From an uncultured Desulfocapsa sp. (GTDB lineage Bacteria > Desulfobacterota > Desulfobulbia > Desulfobulbales > Desulfocapsaceae): a stretch of 64,000 nt of DNA. The translations under genes were made by a program, and so were the position numbers. Shown one piece after another: positions 15,598 to 25,192 of this stretch. Location of the stretch: the NCBI GenBank assembly GCA_947311435.1, contig CAMZKT010000075.1, forward strand, positions 1-64,000, given 5' to 3'. The notes under the pieces were generated by a model. It ran no database searches, was not told where the DNA came from, and saw only the letters and a list, made by a program, of their open reading frames with translations. Each line of letters begins with the position of its first letter. Within the stretch, counting starts at the first letter, position 1.

Positions 15598-17697
15598 ATG
15601 AAAAATTCTGTGTACACCCTGTGTGGAATGTGTACAGTCCGATGCCCGATCCGTGTTGAATCCGACAACAACAGCATTACCTGGATCGAAGGGAACATGC
15701 ACCTCCTTAATGGTGCCTTGTGTGCAAGAGGTACCGCAGGTAGAGCTCTCATTAAAGACCAGCAAAGACCTCAACAGCCACTAATCCGTGAAGGTGAAAG
15801 AGGAGAAGGGAAATGGCGTACTGCCACCTGGGATGAAACTCTGGATTATGTCGGAAATAAGCTGAAAGAAATTCAAAAGAAATATGGCCGTGAGTCTGTG
15901 GTGGTGTCGTCAAGAGGAGGCCCTTGGCAAAATATGTATAAAACTTTCTGCCACGCGATAGGTTCACCAAATTATACCAACCATGATGACACATGTGGCA
16001 GGAACACTCACCACGCCAGTCTTTCAATCAATGGTGTCGGGAGAAAAGGTTTCCAGTATGATATTAAGAATTCAAAACATCTGGTACTCTTTGGTCGTAA
16101 TACTTTTGACGCTCTACGCATCCCGGAAAACCGTCAAATCCTGGACATGCTTGATAATGGTGGTCGAATGACCTATGTCGATGTCCGTCAAACAAAAACA
16201 AGCAACAAAGCGAGTCGATTTTTCCTCGTCAGGCCTGGAACTGACTATGCGCTTCTTCTGGGGATGCTGCACCAGATTATAAAAGATGGCGTGTATGATA
16301 ATGATTTTGTAGCAAAATGGGTAACAGGTTTCAGCGAATTGTGTGATTTTGTACAACAGTACACTCCTGCATGGGCAGCAAAAGAGTGTGGAGTTAAAGA
16401 AGAATCCATTAAAGAATTTATCCAAGAAATAAGCGAAGATCGCCCCAATGTCATTTTCCATCCCGGCTGGATGCTCTCACGCTATAGAGATTCATTTTAT
16501 GCAAGTCGTGCAATCCATATAATTAATGCTCTCATGGGTTCCATTGAGCAAAAAGGCGGGTTACTGATTCCTCGAGGCCCAGGAGACTGCGGGAAGAAAG
16601 GCCCACGATCACTTGATTGTCCCAAACCTGATATTGAACGTGCGGACGGTTGCGGAACAAGGCACAATCAGTACGACAAAGGTCCAGGCCTACAACACTT
16701 GACCCTTGAGGCGCTAAGAACAGGAAAACCATACCCTCTCAAAGCATGGATTGCCATGCGACATGATCTCTTCACATCCATGCCCGACCCGGAAAGACAA
16801 AAAGACTTACTCAAGCAATGTGAACTTCTGGTGTCCATAGATGTCCATTACAGCGAATTTGGCTGGTATTCCGACGTAATCCTTCCACATTCAACATTTC
16901 TGGAACGAGACAACCACATAGTTGTTCAAAAAGGACCTAAACCACGACTGGCCCGTCGTAAGAAGGTCATTGATCCTGTGTTTGACACAAAACCTGGCTG
17001 GGAAATTTTCAAAGAACTTGCAGAACGTCTTGGTGCGGGAGAGTACTTCCCCTACAATTCCATCGAAGATCTATGGAACTGGCAGCTTGAGCCAACAGGC
17101 TACACTGTAAACGATTTTGATAAAAAGGGTTTTATCTCCCTAACCGAGAATCCTATTCCGCCACAACCTGATAAGCTGGAAGGGAAGTTTAAAACACCCA
17201 CTGGAAAAATTGAGATAATCAGTAGTGTTCTGACAAAAGCCGGGCTGGAATCATTACAACCCTACGAGACACCGGATGCTCCACCAGAAGGAAAATTCCG
17301 CCTCGTTTTTGGTCGTTGCGCTGTACACACACACAGTCACACCCAGAACAACCCACTCCTCAACGACATGATGCCGTATAATTATGTCTCAATCAACACC
17401 ATTAAAGCTGACAGTATGGGAATTAAAGACGGAGACTGGGTAGATGTCACAGGAGACGACGGATATTCTGGGACACTTCCAGCTCACGTTACCGAGTATA
17501 TTCACCCCGAGGCTGTATTTATGATTCATGGATTTGGTCGGCAGGTACCAAAGCAGACACGAACGTATCAAAAAGGAGCAAGCGATCAGCGTCTTATGGC
17601 TGGTCTCCTTGATAAACGCGATGAGGCAGGCGGAGGACTCAACCTCTGTGAATCTTTTGTCTCTATCCGCCGTAGTGAAAATCCTCCTGAGCTATAA
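15598..17697 (+). CDS. PhsA/PsrA-like molybdopterin oxidoreductase, cytoplasmic form
   Basis: The 699-residue catalytic subunit belongs to the DMSO-reductase superfamily. An N-terminal [4Fe-4S] site is formed by C9, C12, C16 and C42. The Mo/W-bis-MGD domains follow, with the likely metal-ligand Cys near residue 133 in DDTCGRN. A C-terminal dinucleotide-binding domain has the thiosulfate/polysulfide-reductase-like THSHTQNNPLLN region and a final RTYQKGASDQR stretch. There is no Tat signal, since the cluster begins at residue 9, so it should act in the cytoplasm, unlike PhsA or PsrA. ATG 15598 has GGAG upstream; ATG 15580 would contain the ribosome site. The next gene is its four-cluster ferredoxin partner and then nuoA. 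Substrate could be a sulfur compound, formate or another; family similarity favours sulfur chemistry. Confidence 0.88.
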   Translation: MKNSVYTLCGMCTVRCPIRVESDNNSITWIEGNMHLLNGALCARGTAGRALIKDQQRPQQPLIREGERGEGKWRTATWDETLDYVGNKLKEIQKKYGRESVVVSSRGGPWQNMYKTFCHAIGSPNYTNHDDTCGRNTHHASLSINGVGRKGFQYDIKNSKHLVLFGRNTFDALRIPENRQILDMLDNGGRMTYVDVRQTKTSNKASRFFLVRPGTDYALLLGMLHQIIKDGVYDNDFVAKWVTGFSELCDFVQQYTPAWAAKECGVKEESIKEFIQEISEDRPNVIFHPGWMLSRYRDSFYASRAIHIINALMGSIEQKGGLLIPRGPGDCGKKGPRSLDCPKPDIERADGCGTRHNQYDKGPGLQHLTLEALRTGKPYPLKAWIAMRHDLFTSMPDPERQKDLLKQCELLVSIDVHYSEFGWYSDVILPHSTFLERDNHIVVQKGPKPRLARRKKVIDPVFDTKPGWEIFKELAERLGAGEYFPYNSIEDLWNWQLEPTGYTVNDFDKKGFISLTENPIPPQPDKLEGKFKTPTGKIEIISSVLTKAGLESLQPYETPDAPPEGKFRLVFGRCAVHTHSHTQNNPLLNDMMPYNYVSINTIKADSMGIKDGDWVDVTGDDGYSGTLPAHVTEYIHPEAVFMIHGFGRQVPKQTRTYQKGASDQRLMAGLLDKRDEAGGGLNLCESFVSIRRSENPPEL

Positions 17698-17882
17698 TTT
17701 ATGGTATTCACATGATTTCAGACAAAGGAATAGATACTTGAGAGGACACAACATGGATTCAGATGTTACATCCTCGTGCCTTTTCACTCTTACAAATATG
17801 TTATTGCGTACCACCAGGAACGAATGTGCGAATAGAGGGAGTTAGCCTAAAGTTCACAAAAAAACAATGGAGAATTGAAACC

Positions 17883-18389
17883 ATGAGTAAATATTATGTG
17901 ACACAACGTGTGGAACGGTGTATTGGCTGCCGGGCCTGCGAAGCACATTGTAAAGATAAAAATAATTCTGCCAGGGATGCCTATTACTGTAAAATAATGG
18001 AAGTCGGTCCAAGAATCAAACATGGTATGCCTGTTTCTGATTTTGTGTATATGTCCTGTTTCCATTGCGAAAATCCCTGGTGCGTCGAGGCCTGTCCCAC
18101 CGGAGCCATGCAGCGAAGAGATAAAGACGGGATTGTTTTTGTTGCTGAGAAGCTCTGCGTTGGCTGCAAAGCCTGTATGACCGCCTGCCCGTGGGGTGTG
18201 CCACAATGGGACAGCAGAACAGGCAAGGTTGGAAAATGTGATCTTTGTATGGACAGAATCGATCAGGGACTCAAACCAGCCTGTGTAACAAAATGTCTTT
18301 CAGGTTGTCTCGAATTCACAACACCGGACAAATCATCGGACGCAAAACGGCAGAAATTCGCAGACCAACTCCTGCAAAACAAATCATGA
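17883..18389 (+). CDS. Four-cluster ferredoxin subunit (PsrB/HycB type)
   Basis: This 168-residue electron-transfer subunit has four [4Fe-4S] motifs: CIGCRACEAHC (13-23), CFHCENPWCVEAC, CVGCKACMTAC, and CDLC with a later CVTKC. The layout is that of PhsB, PsrB, DmsB and HycB. It should take electrons from the adjacent molybdoenzyme. No NrfD/PsrC-type membrane anchor is encoded beside it. Instead its stop is 10 bases before nuoA, which makes the complex I-like machine the natural next electron carrier. The start is ATG 17883, with GGAG about 10 bases upstream. The 185 bases between the molybdoenzyme and this gene hold no recognisable gene and could contain a separate nuo promoter. Confidence 0.93.
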   Translation: MSKYYVTQRVERCIGCRACEAHCKDKNNSARDAYYCKIMEVGPRIKHGMPVSDFVYMSCFHCENPWCVEACPTGAMQRRDKDGIVFVAEKLCVGCKACMTACPWGVPQWDSRTGKVGKCDLCMDRIDQGLKPACVTKCLSGCLEFTTPDKSSDAKRQKFADQLLQNKS

Positions 18390-18399
18390 GGAAATGATC

Positions 18400-18774
18400 A
18401 TGCCCGGTTCCTATCTTCCTTCAGAATACCTGCCCATATTAATGTTACTGGTAACTGGTATTGCTTTTGGAGTGCTTGTTCTCTGGATTGGAAAACTCTT
18501 CAGAGTACAACGTCCATACTTTGAAAAACTAGTGGCCTACGAATCGGGCAACCCCCCCACGGAAGAACCACGCATGCGTTTTTCTGTGAAATTCTATACC
18601 ATTGCCATCCTGTTTATCGTTTTTGATGTGGAAGCGATTTTCCTTTATCCCTGGGCTCTTGTATTTAACAAACTGGGATTGTTCGCACTGCTGGAAATGT
18701 TCATCTTCATCATTTTATTACTTATTGGCTATGTTTATGCCTGGAAAAAAGGAAACCTGGAATGGGACAATTAA
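18400..18774 (+). CDS. nuoA: NADH-quinone oxidoreductase subunit A
   Basis: The 124-residue subunit has three transmembrane helices and the typical loop YESGNPP with [22 protein letters not shown]. The acidic residues of the NuoA quinone/E-channel region are present. It belongs to the membrane arm next to NuoH. The start is ATG 18400 because GAGG lies 8 bases upstream; ATG 18394 is too close to that site. It is the first of a tightly packed run of complex I genes and lies 10 bases after the four-cluster ferredoxin gene. Confidence 0.95.
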   Translation: MPGSYLPSEYLPILMLLVTGIAFGVLVLWIGKLFRVQRPYFEKLVAYESGNPPTEEPRMRFSVKFYTIAILFIVFDVEAIFLYPWALVFNKLGLFALLEMFIFIILLLIGYVYAWKKGNLEWDN

Positions 18775-19283
18775 ACGAGAATGATCTGGTAAAAATTAAG
18801 GATGGGGTCAGTTTCATTCCCGGAGCAAGTGCCCTTGTAGGTCCTCTTAACAGAATAATAAACTGGGGCCGAGCTGGTTCAATATGGCCTGTGACTTTCG
18901 GACTTGCCTGCTGTGCCATTGAAATGATGGTTGCAGGGTCCTCAACCAATGACCTTGATCGCTTTGGAATTATATTTCGAGCCAGTCCACGTCAGGCAGA
19001 CTGCCTGATACTGGCCGGCACAATTACCAAAAAGATGGCCCCTGTTATACGACGCGTTTACGACCAAATGCCGGAACCTCGTTATGTCTTAGCCATGGGT
19101 TCGTGTGCATGCAGTGGTGGCCTATTTGACACATATGCCGTTGTACAGGGAGGAGACAATTTTCTTCCGGTGGATGTGTACATCCCCGGGTGCCCTCCAC
19201 GGCCTGAAGCACTCATCGAAGGACTAATCACACTTCAGAAAAAAATTAACCAGGAGCAGGGAAGATGGAGTCAACTGGTATAA
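18762..19283 (+). CDS. nuoB: NADH-quinone oxidoreductase subunit B
   Basis: The 173-residue subunit carries the terminal cluster N2, with ligands C50-C51 in ACCAIEMM, a Cys in GSCACSGG and one in PGCPPRP. N2 reduces quinone at the NuoB/NuoD interface, so this part of complex I is intact. It overlaps nuoA by 13 bases and nuoC by 19 bases, so translational coupling is likely. The length is usual for bacterial NuoB. Confidence 0.96.
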   Translation: MGQLNENDLVKIKDGVSFIPGASALVGPLNRIINWGRAGSIWPVTFGLACCAIEMMVAGSSTNDLDRFGIIFRASPRQADCLILAGTITKKMAPVIRRVYDQMPEPRYVLAMGSCACSGGLFDTYAVVQGGDNFLPVDVYIPGCPPRPEALIEGLITLQKKINQEQGRWSQLV

Positions 19284-19828
19284 TCCCCAGACTGGAAGTC
19301 TCTTACCCGGATGACGTACTGCACAGTTATCAGTATTGTGGACAGGATGTTGTGTTAACCAGGAAGAAACATATCCTCGATATATGCTCGTTTATTCGAG
19401 ACCAATGTGCCATGAATCACCTCATGTTTCTCTGTGCTGTTGACAACTCCCGAAGGAAGGAAGCTATTGGTAAAAACGAGTACGAGCGTTTCGAAGTCGT
19501 TTACCAGTTTTACTCCATGACTACAAAACATTCTATCCGCATCAGAGCACAGGTTCCTGATGATGATTGCTCTATCGAATCAATAACTTCATTATGGCCA
19601 GGTGCCGACTGCCTTGAAAGGGAATGTTTTGACCTCATGGGGATTCACTTCTCTTCCCACCCCGACCTGCGACGCATTCTCATGCCTGAAGACTGGAAAG
19701 GGCACCCACTACGTAAAGAGTACCCGTTACGCGGCATTGGTGAATGGGCTGGTTACGAGACACTGAAAGAGAAAAGCTTGGAATTAAGAACATTTGACTA
19801 CCGTTCCAGTCAAAAAGGGAATGAATAA
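19265..19828 (+). CDS. nuoC: NADH-quinone oxidoreductase subunit C
   Basis: The 187-residue peripheral-arm subunit shows the 30-kDa subunit signature ([27 protein letters not shown], split here across about residues 118-144) and the downstream HPLRKEYPL. It binds NuoD and NuoB and holds no cofactor. The ATG follows GGGAAG. It is a separate gene and not fused to nuoD, as in most bacteria outside the enterics. Confidence 0.94.
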   Translation: MESTGIIPRLEVSYPDDVLHSYQYCGQDVVLTRKKHILDICSFIRDQCAMNHLMFLCAVDNSRRKEAIGKNEYERFEVVYQFYSMTTKHSIRIRAQVPDDDCSIESITSLWPGADCLERECFDLMGIHFSSHPDLRRILMPEDWKGHPLRKEYPLRGIGEWAGYETLKEKSLELRTFDYRSSQKGNE

Positions 19829-19829
19829 A

Positions 19830-21047
19830 ATGAGCAGAAAAATATCCTTCAATTGTCCTGTTCAAGCCGGTGATGAAGACCGTTACCGGATACAAATGGG
19901 ACCTCAACACCCCGCCACTCACGGGGTATTGCGAGTTGATCTTGACCTGGATGGGGAAATTATTCGAAAATGTAACCCACATGTCGGATATCTCCACAGA
20001 GGCTTTGAAAAACTTGCAGAGCACCGTACTTATGTCCAAAATCTCGTCCTCACAGACCGATTGGATTATATGGCCGCCATGGCCAATAATGTCGGTTATT
20101 GCGAAGCTGTCGAAAAACTGCTGGCCATTGAAGTACCTCAGCGTTCCAGATACCTCCGAACCATGGTTTGTGAAATGGCTAGACTTGCCAGCCATTTATT
20201 ATGGTTAGCCACTCACGCACTGGACATTGGAGCCATGACAGTTTTTCTTTATTGTTTCAGAGAGCGGGAAGAGCTGCTTGAAATCTTCGCAGAGCTTTGC
20301 GGATCCAGGTTGACCAATACGTACACTCGATTGGGTGGTGTACGTCAGGATGTCACCCACTCCATCATGATGAAACTGGAAAAATTTGTCGATTCCTTTC
20401 CTTCAAATCTTGAGGAATACGAAACCCTGATCGACACCAATCGCATCTGGTTAAAACGTACCATTGATGTCGGAACGGTCGGAGCTGACGAAGCTGTTGG
20501 CCTCTGTCTTACTGGCGCCAGCCTACGTGGTTCCGGAGTGGATTACGATATCCGAAAACATTTTCCTTATGCTGCTTATGATTTCATGGACTTTGAGGTT
20601 CCCCTTGGTGAGACCGGAGACACCTATGCCAGATATCGATGTCGCATAGAGGAAATGCTCCAATCCAATTCAATTCTTCGCCAATGTATAGAGCGTATGC
20701 CGCCAGGGCCAATTATTGGCGACGATGCTCCTGATCTCATCATGCCCAATAAACCTGGACGCAAAGTAGAAGTTGATGTCCCTGCGCAACAGAGTTTAAT
20801 CAAACTCGTCGAAGACCGGGAAACCTTCATGGAAGGTGATGTCTATGTCGCTACTGAAGTGCCAAAAGGAGAACTTGGTTTCTACTTTGTCAGCGACGGA
20901 AACGGCACCCCCTATCGGATGCATATTCGTTCTCCTTCTTTCCTTCATATCAGTGCACTCAAGACGATGGCAAAAGGAAGTATGCTTGCAGATTTGATTG
21001 CCATTATCGGTACTCTTGATGTCGTATTGGGAGAATGCGACAGATGA
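19830..21047 (+). CDS. nuoD: NADH-quinone oxidoreductase subunit D
   Basis: The 405-residue 49-kDa subunit carries the quinone-site motif GPQHPATHGVLR near residue 22 and the Tyr of LDYMAAM near 73. Both are expected for ubiquinone or menaquinone reduction. The hydrogenase-type Ni ligands are absent, so this is a complex I subunit and not a hydrogenase. The start ATG 19830 lies 9 bases behind GGGA and one base after the nuoC stop; ATG 19821 is too close to that site. It forms the quinone chamber with NuoB and NuoH. Confidence 0.95.
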   Translation: MSRKISFNCPVQAGDEDRYRIQMGPQHPATHGVLRVDLDLDGEIIRKCNPHVGYLHRGFEKLAEHRTYVQNLVLTDRLDYMAAMANNVGYCEAVEKLLAIEVPQRSRYLRTMVCEMARLASHLLWLATHALDIGAMTVFLYCFREREELLEIFAELCGSRLTNTYTRLGGVRQDVTHSIMMKLEKFVDSFPSNLEEYETLIDTNRIWLKRTIDVGTVGADEAVGLCLTGASLRGSGVDYDIRKHFPYAAYDFMDFEVPLGETGDTYARYRCRIEEMLQSNSILRQCIERMPPGPIIGDDAPDLIMPNKPGRKVEVDVPAQQSLIKLVEDRETFMEGDVYVATEVPKGELGFYFVSDGNGTPYRMHIRSPSFLHISALKTMAKGSMLADLIAIIGTLDVVLGECDR

Positions 21048-21069
21048 TCCTTATTTAACAGGTAACAGA

Positions 21070-22038
21070 ATGCAGATTCTCATACTATTAATTCAAATTG
21101 CTATTCTCGTGGCTGTGGTATTGCTGCATGTTGCATACGCCACGTATTTTGAGAGAAAGATCATTGGTCACATGCAGGTACGAATGGGACCTATGCTGGT
21201 GGGTTGGCATGGCCTTCTTCAACCCATTGCCGATGGAATAAAAAGTTTTTTTAAAGAAGACATTATTCCAGATCAGGCTGACAAGTCTCTTTTTCTGGCT
21301 GCACCCATCATTTGCCTTGCTGCGATGATGGTTTCACTGTCAGTTCTTCCCTTCGCCAAAGGATGGGCGTTGGCTGACATTAATGTTGGATTGCTTTTCA
21401 TTTTTGCCATGAGTTCACTTGCCAGTTACGGAATAATTCTTGCTGGCTGGGCATCCAACTCGAAATACACCCTGCTTGGGGGGATTCGTTCAATGGCACA
21501 GGTAATCAGCTATGAGATCGCAATCGGCCTGAGCCTGGTTGGGGTCATGATGTTATCCGGCACCCTGAACCTTAGTCAGATCGTAGAAGCCCAGGGAAAC
21601 TCGTTTTTCGGCATGTTTATTATCAGCCAGCCCGTTGCCTTCTTTGTCTTTTTCATCGCCATGCTGGCAGAGACCAACCGGGTTCCCTTTGACCTGCCTG
21701 AAGCGGAGACAGAACTTGTCTCGGGCTATATCACTGAATACAGCGGTATGCGCTACGCCATGTTTTTCATGGCTGAGTACATTGGAATGTTTGTCATGGC
21801 ATCCATTGGGGTTGTCTGTTTTCTTGGGGGATGGTACGGCCCATTCGCAGTACCGTTGTTCCCGCCAATCTGGTTCATCCTCAAAGTATATTTTATAATG
21901 TTTCTTTTTATCTGGATTAGAGCCACACTACCACGCTATCGCTACGACCAACTCATGGCCATTGGCTGGAAACTCCTGATCCCGCTCAGCCTTGGCAATA
22001 TTTTTATTACGGGTCTCGCCATGACTCTTGCCCAATAA
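21070..22038 (+). CDS. nuoH: NADH-quinone oxidoreductase subunit H
   Basis: The 322-residue membrane subunit has about eight helices. It carries the N-terminal FERKIIGHMQVRMGP loop, the SFFKEDIIP loop and the conserved AETNRVPFDLPEAE segment with its acidic quinone-channel residues. It links the quinone cavity to the proton-pumping arm. ATG 21070, behind AGG, begins the first helix; an upstream in-frame start at 20998 would overlap nuoD by 50 bases and is rejected. Confidence 0.95.
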   Translation: MQILILLIQIAILVAVVLLHVAYATYFERKIIGHMQVRMGPMLVGWHGLLQPIADGIKSFFKEDIIPDQADKSLFLAAPIICLAAMMVSLSVLPFAKGWALADINVGLLFIFAMSSLASYGIILAGWASNSKYTLLGGIRSMAQVISYEIAIGLSLVGVMMLSGTLNLSQIVEAQGNSFFGMFIISQPVAFFVFFIAMLAETNRVPFDLPEAETELVSGYITEYSGMRYAMFFMAEYIGMFVMASIGVVCFLGGWYGPFAVPLFPPIWFILKVYFIMFLFIWIRATLPRYRYDQLMAIGWKLLIPLSLGNIFITGLAMTLAQ

Positions 22039-22070
22039 GCACAGACAGTAACACATTCAGGATATAGAGT

Positions 22071-22754
22071 ATGAAAATACAATACAAGCCAAAAAGAGAC
22101 CTGCTGGAGACCATAATCCATTTGGAAATCCTTCAAGGCTTAGCCCTCACCTTGAAAAAGTTATTCTCCAAACCAATCACAAGGGAGTACCCCGGAGAAA
22201 TGCCTCCTGTGTATCCCGGTTTCCGTGGCCAGCACGCCCTGGTGCGCGATCCTGTCAGCGGCACATCCAAATGCATTGCCTGCCTGCGATGTTCCCAGGC
22301 CTGCCCCGCCCGTTGTATCAGAGTCAAATACCATATTGATGAAAGCAACGGTTCCAGAATAGTGGATAATTACGAGATAGAAGCCCTTCGCTGTGTGTAC
22401 TGTGGCTACTGTGTCGAAGTCTGTCCCGTTAACGCTGTAACCATGACGGATATATTTGAATACTCCTCAACGGATCGTCAATCGCTTCACTTTGACAAAG
22501 AGAGACTTTTGGAAAACTGGGATCATTTCACAAAAAGCGACAGCTACGAAAGACAAAGCTACGTAAATCCCCTCTGGCGCCCCCGAGGTTTCCCAAAATC
22601 CCGGCTCACTGCATCATCCAGAGAATCTGTCCCCAAAAACAGGAAAATTGAAAAACAATTTACAGGAACAAAGCTCGGCATCAAAAAGAATAATAAGGAG
22701 GCAGGTGGATACAACAATCTGTACCCGACTCATGGAGAAAAAAATGCTCATTAA
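22071..22754 (+). CDS. nuoI: NADH-quinone oxidoreductase subunit I
   Basis: The 227-residue subunit carries two [4Fe-4S] clusters (N6a/N6b): CIACLRCSQACPARC near residues 67-81 and CVYCGYCVEVCP near 108-119. It passes electrons into NuoB. The C-terminal 80 residues form an Arg/Lys/Asn-rich tail longer than in E. coli NuoI; this surface is where an alternative electron-input protein could dock. Its stop overlaps the nuoJ start by 11 bases. Confidence 0.94.
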   Translation: MKIQYKPKRDLLETIIHLEILQGLALTLKKLFSKPITREYPGEMPPVYPGFRGQHALVRDPVSGTSKCIACLRCSQACPARCIRVKYHIDESNGSRIVDNYEIEALRCVYCGYCVEVCPVNAVTMTDIFEYSSTDRQSLHFDKERLLENWDHFTKSDSYERQSYVNPLWRPRGFPKSRLTASSRESVPKNRKIEKQFTGTKLGIKKNNKEAGGYNNLYPTHGEKNAH

Positions 22755-23310
22755 AAGTATCTTCCTCTACTGTGCTCTAGTCATCATCACAACAGCCATC
22801 CTGACGGTGCGTTTTCGCAACCCTGTTCACAGTGTCCTTGCCGTGCTTGTACTTTTTTTTCATATGGCCGGACTGTACTTACTTTTAAACGCCGAATTTC
22901 TGGCTGCTGTCCAGGTTATCGTCTATGCCGGAGCGATACTCGTTCTCTATCTGTTCGTGGTGTTTCTTGTTAATGTCAAAAAGGAAATCAAAACAGATCG
23001 GTTCATTGCCAGTTACAAAATTGCAGCAATCTGCTCTTTCCTTGTTTTCGTGTTGCTCATTGCAGGCAGTCGCTCTTTTCTTATTGGTCCCTCTGGAAAA
23101 TGGACAATCGAAGCTGTCAATCGGATAACGCATACCAAAGCAATAGGGAGCGAAATCTTTAGCACCTACGTTCTGCCATTTGAAATAGTCGCCCTCATTC
23201 TTCTGGTGGCTGTTATAGGCGGTATCCTCTTGGCCAAACAGGATAAACAAGAAGATTTTTCCATCCATAAAAAACGCTTTCCTCAACTGAAGGAGGACAA
23301 CAGCGCATGA
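22744..23310 (+). CDS. nuoJ: NADH-quinone oxidoreductase subunit J
   Basis: The 188-residue membrane subunit has five predicted helices. It includes the TM3 segment [21 protein letters not shown], whose pi-bulge region is central to coupling. ATG 22744 is preceded by GGAG at 7 bases, inside the nuoI end. Its stop overlaps nuoK by ATGA. Confidence 0.93.
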   Translation: MLIKSIFLYCALVIITTAILTVRFRNPVHSVLAVLVLFFHMAGLYLLLNAEFLAAVQVIVYAGAILVLYLFVVFLVNVKKEIKTDRFIASYKIAAICSFLVFVLLIAGSRSFLIGPSGKWTIEAVNRITHTKAIGSEIFSTYVLPFEIVALILLVAVIGGILLAKQDKQEDFSIHKKRFPQLKEDNSA

Positions 23311-23609
23311 TCCCCGTGAGTTGGTATTTATCGTTGAGCGGCATACTGTTCTGCATAGGATTGTATGGATTTTTAACCAGGCGAAATGTCATTGTCATGT
23401 TTCTTTGTATTGAACTTATGTTAAATGCCGCAAACCTGAACTTTGTTGCATTTAGCCATTACCTCTCTGATCTCCGCGGGCAGGTCCTCACATTTTTTAT
23501 CATTGCTGTCGCCGCAGCAGAGGCAGCCATAGGTCTTGGCATTGTAATGGCACTATATCGCAACAAACAGACTGTCTATTCAGACGAAATAAATGAATTA
23601 AAAGGATAG
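23307..23609 (+). CDS. nuoK: NADH-quinone oxidoreductase subunit K
   Basis: The 100-residue subunit has three helices with the two membrane glutamates expected for NuoK, in [14 protein letters not shown] and [11 protein letters not shown]. It relates to MrpC. GGAGG lies upstream of the ATG, and the start overlaps the nuoJ stop by four bases. Confidence 0.95.
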   Translation: MIPVSWYLSLSGILFCIGLYGFLTRRNVIVMFLCIELMLNAANLNFVAFSHYLSDLRGQVLTFFIIAVAAAEAAIGLGIVMALYRNKQTVYSDEINELKG

Positions 23610-23617
23610 GGTAAACA

Positions 23618-25150
23618 ATGGATTTTCTACTATTTCGTGATGGCGGACCTCCAATTCTAAGCATGATTATGCTTCTCCCATTGATCGGTGCGTTCTGCTT
23701 GTTCTTCGTAAAAACGGAAGAGCATCAAAAATATTTAACATTGGGAGTCAGTATCCTCACTGCAGTGTGTTCCCTTCCTCTCTATTTCCTTTTTGACTCA
23801 AACACACATAAATACCAGTTTGCTGAGCATCATAGCTGGATTCCATCTCTTTCTGTTCACTACACCCTTGGAATAGATGGAATCAGCCTGCTGCTGGTAT
23901 TAATGACAACCTTCCTGATGCCCCTTTGCGTACTCTGCTCCTGGCGGTACATTACAAACAGAGTACGAACGTTTCTCTTCCTTCTACTCCTTATTGAGAC
24001 ATCCATGCTTGGAGTCTTTATGGCCCTGGATTTCATCTTTTTTTATATTGTATGGGAGGCGACCCTCATCCCCATGTTTCTTCTTATCGGTATATGGGGA
24101 GGTGACCGAAAAATCTATGCATCCATTAAATTTTTTCTCTACACTCTTGCCGGTTCGGTGCTCATGCTGGTGGCAATAATTGTCCTCTACTTTAATACAT
24201 CACCCCATACTTTCAGTATTCCGTTGTTAATGGGCCAGGCGTACTCGTTCTCATTTCAGCTCTGGGTATTTCTCGCGTTTTTCCTTGCATTTGCCATCAA
24301 GGTTCCCATGTTTCCATTCCACACATGGCTTCCGGCAGCCCATGTCCAGGCACCAACGGCAGGAAGCGTTATCCTTGCAAGCGTACTTCTTAAAATGGGT
24401 ACTTATGGGTTCTTGAGATTCTGTCTGCCCATCACTCCCGATGCCACTCTTGCTTTCACACCCTACATTCTGTGGTTATCCATTGCCGGTATCCTGTATG
24501 GCGGTTTAACCGCATTGGCACAAAACGATATGAAGAAACTCATTGCCTACTCAAGTGTCGGACACATGGGCTTTGTCACCCTTGGTATTTTTGTTCTCAA
24601 TCCAATGGGTATGGAAGGGGCAATATTGCAGATGATTAACCACGGCATTACCACCGGTGCCCTGTTTCTCTGTGTGGGAATGATTTACGAACGAACCCAC
24701 ACTCGTGAGCTTGCCCTAAACGCCGGAATAGGAAAGCATATGCCCGTATATGTTACTTTTCTGACATTTTTCTCACTCTCCTCACTAGCATTTCCCGGCA
24801 CAAACAGTTTTATCGGTGAATTTATGATTCTTGCCGGTGCTTTTACAGACACAAAGCTCATTGCTGCCTGTGCAATTCCGGGTGCCGTTTTAGCAGCAGC
24901 CTACATGTTACGCATGCTGCAAAAAGTAATTTGGGGAGGAACAGAGAACCCGGTGCACAATACTCTGTCAGACTTAAATGTACGAGAAATTATAACTTTG
25001 ACACCACTGTTATTTCTTGTTTTTTGGATTGGTTTTGGGCCACGCCCCTTTCTCAATATCATGCATGTTAGCGTAGCCCATCTTCTCGAACAGGTTTTGG
25101 GAACGCAGATGGGGACGTCTTCCCTGACAGCACATGTTTTACTGCCATAA
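23618..25150 (+). CDS. nuoM: NADH-quinone oxidoreductase subunit M
   Basis: The 510-residue antiporter-like subunit has 14 predicted helices. NuoM-specific features are HYTLGIDGISLLLVLMTTF, the TM5 glutamate in WEATLIPMFLL, and the TM7 lysine in AIKVPMFPFHTWLP, followed by HVQAPTAGSVILASVLLKMG. All key charged residues of a proton channel are present. AGGATAGGG precedes the ATG. It is the first of four antiporter-like subunits in this operon. Confidence 0.95.
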   Translation: MDFLLFRDGGPPILSMIMLLPLIGAFCLFFVKTEEHQKYLTLGVSILTAVCSLPLYFLFDSNTHKYQFAEHHSWIPSLSVHYTLGIDGISLLLVLMTTFLMPLCVLCSWRYITNRVRTFLFLLLLIETSMLGVFMALDFIFFYIVWEATLIPMFLLIGIWGGDRKIYASIKFFLYTLAGSVLMLVAIIVLYFNTSPHTFSIPLLMGQAYSFSFQLWVFLAFFLAFAIKVPMFPFHTWLPAAHVQAPTAGSVILASVLLKMGTYGFLRFCLPITPDATLAFTPYILWLSIAGILYGGLTALAQNDMKKLIAYSSVGHMGFVTLGIFVLNPMGMEGAILQMINHGITTGALFLCVGMIYERTHTRELALNAGIGKHMPVYVTFLTFFSLSSLAFPGTNSFIGEFMILAGAFTDTKLIAACAIPGAVLAAAYMLRMLQKVIWGGTENPVHNTLSDLNVREIITLTPLLFLVFWIGFGPRPFLNIMHVSVAHLLEQVLGTQMGTSSLTAHVLLP

Positions 25151-25192
25151 ACAAAGCACACATTTAAAGGTAACTATAAGGGACAAAACAAT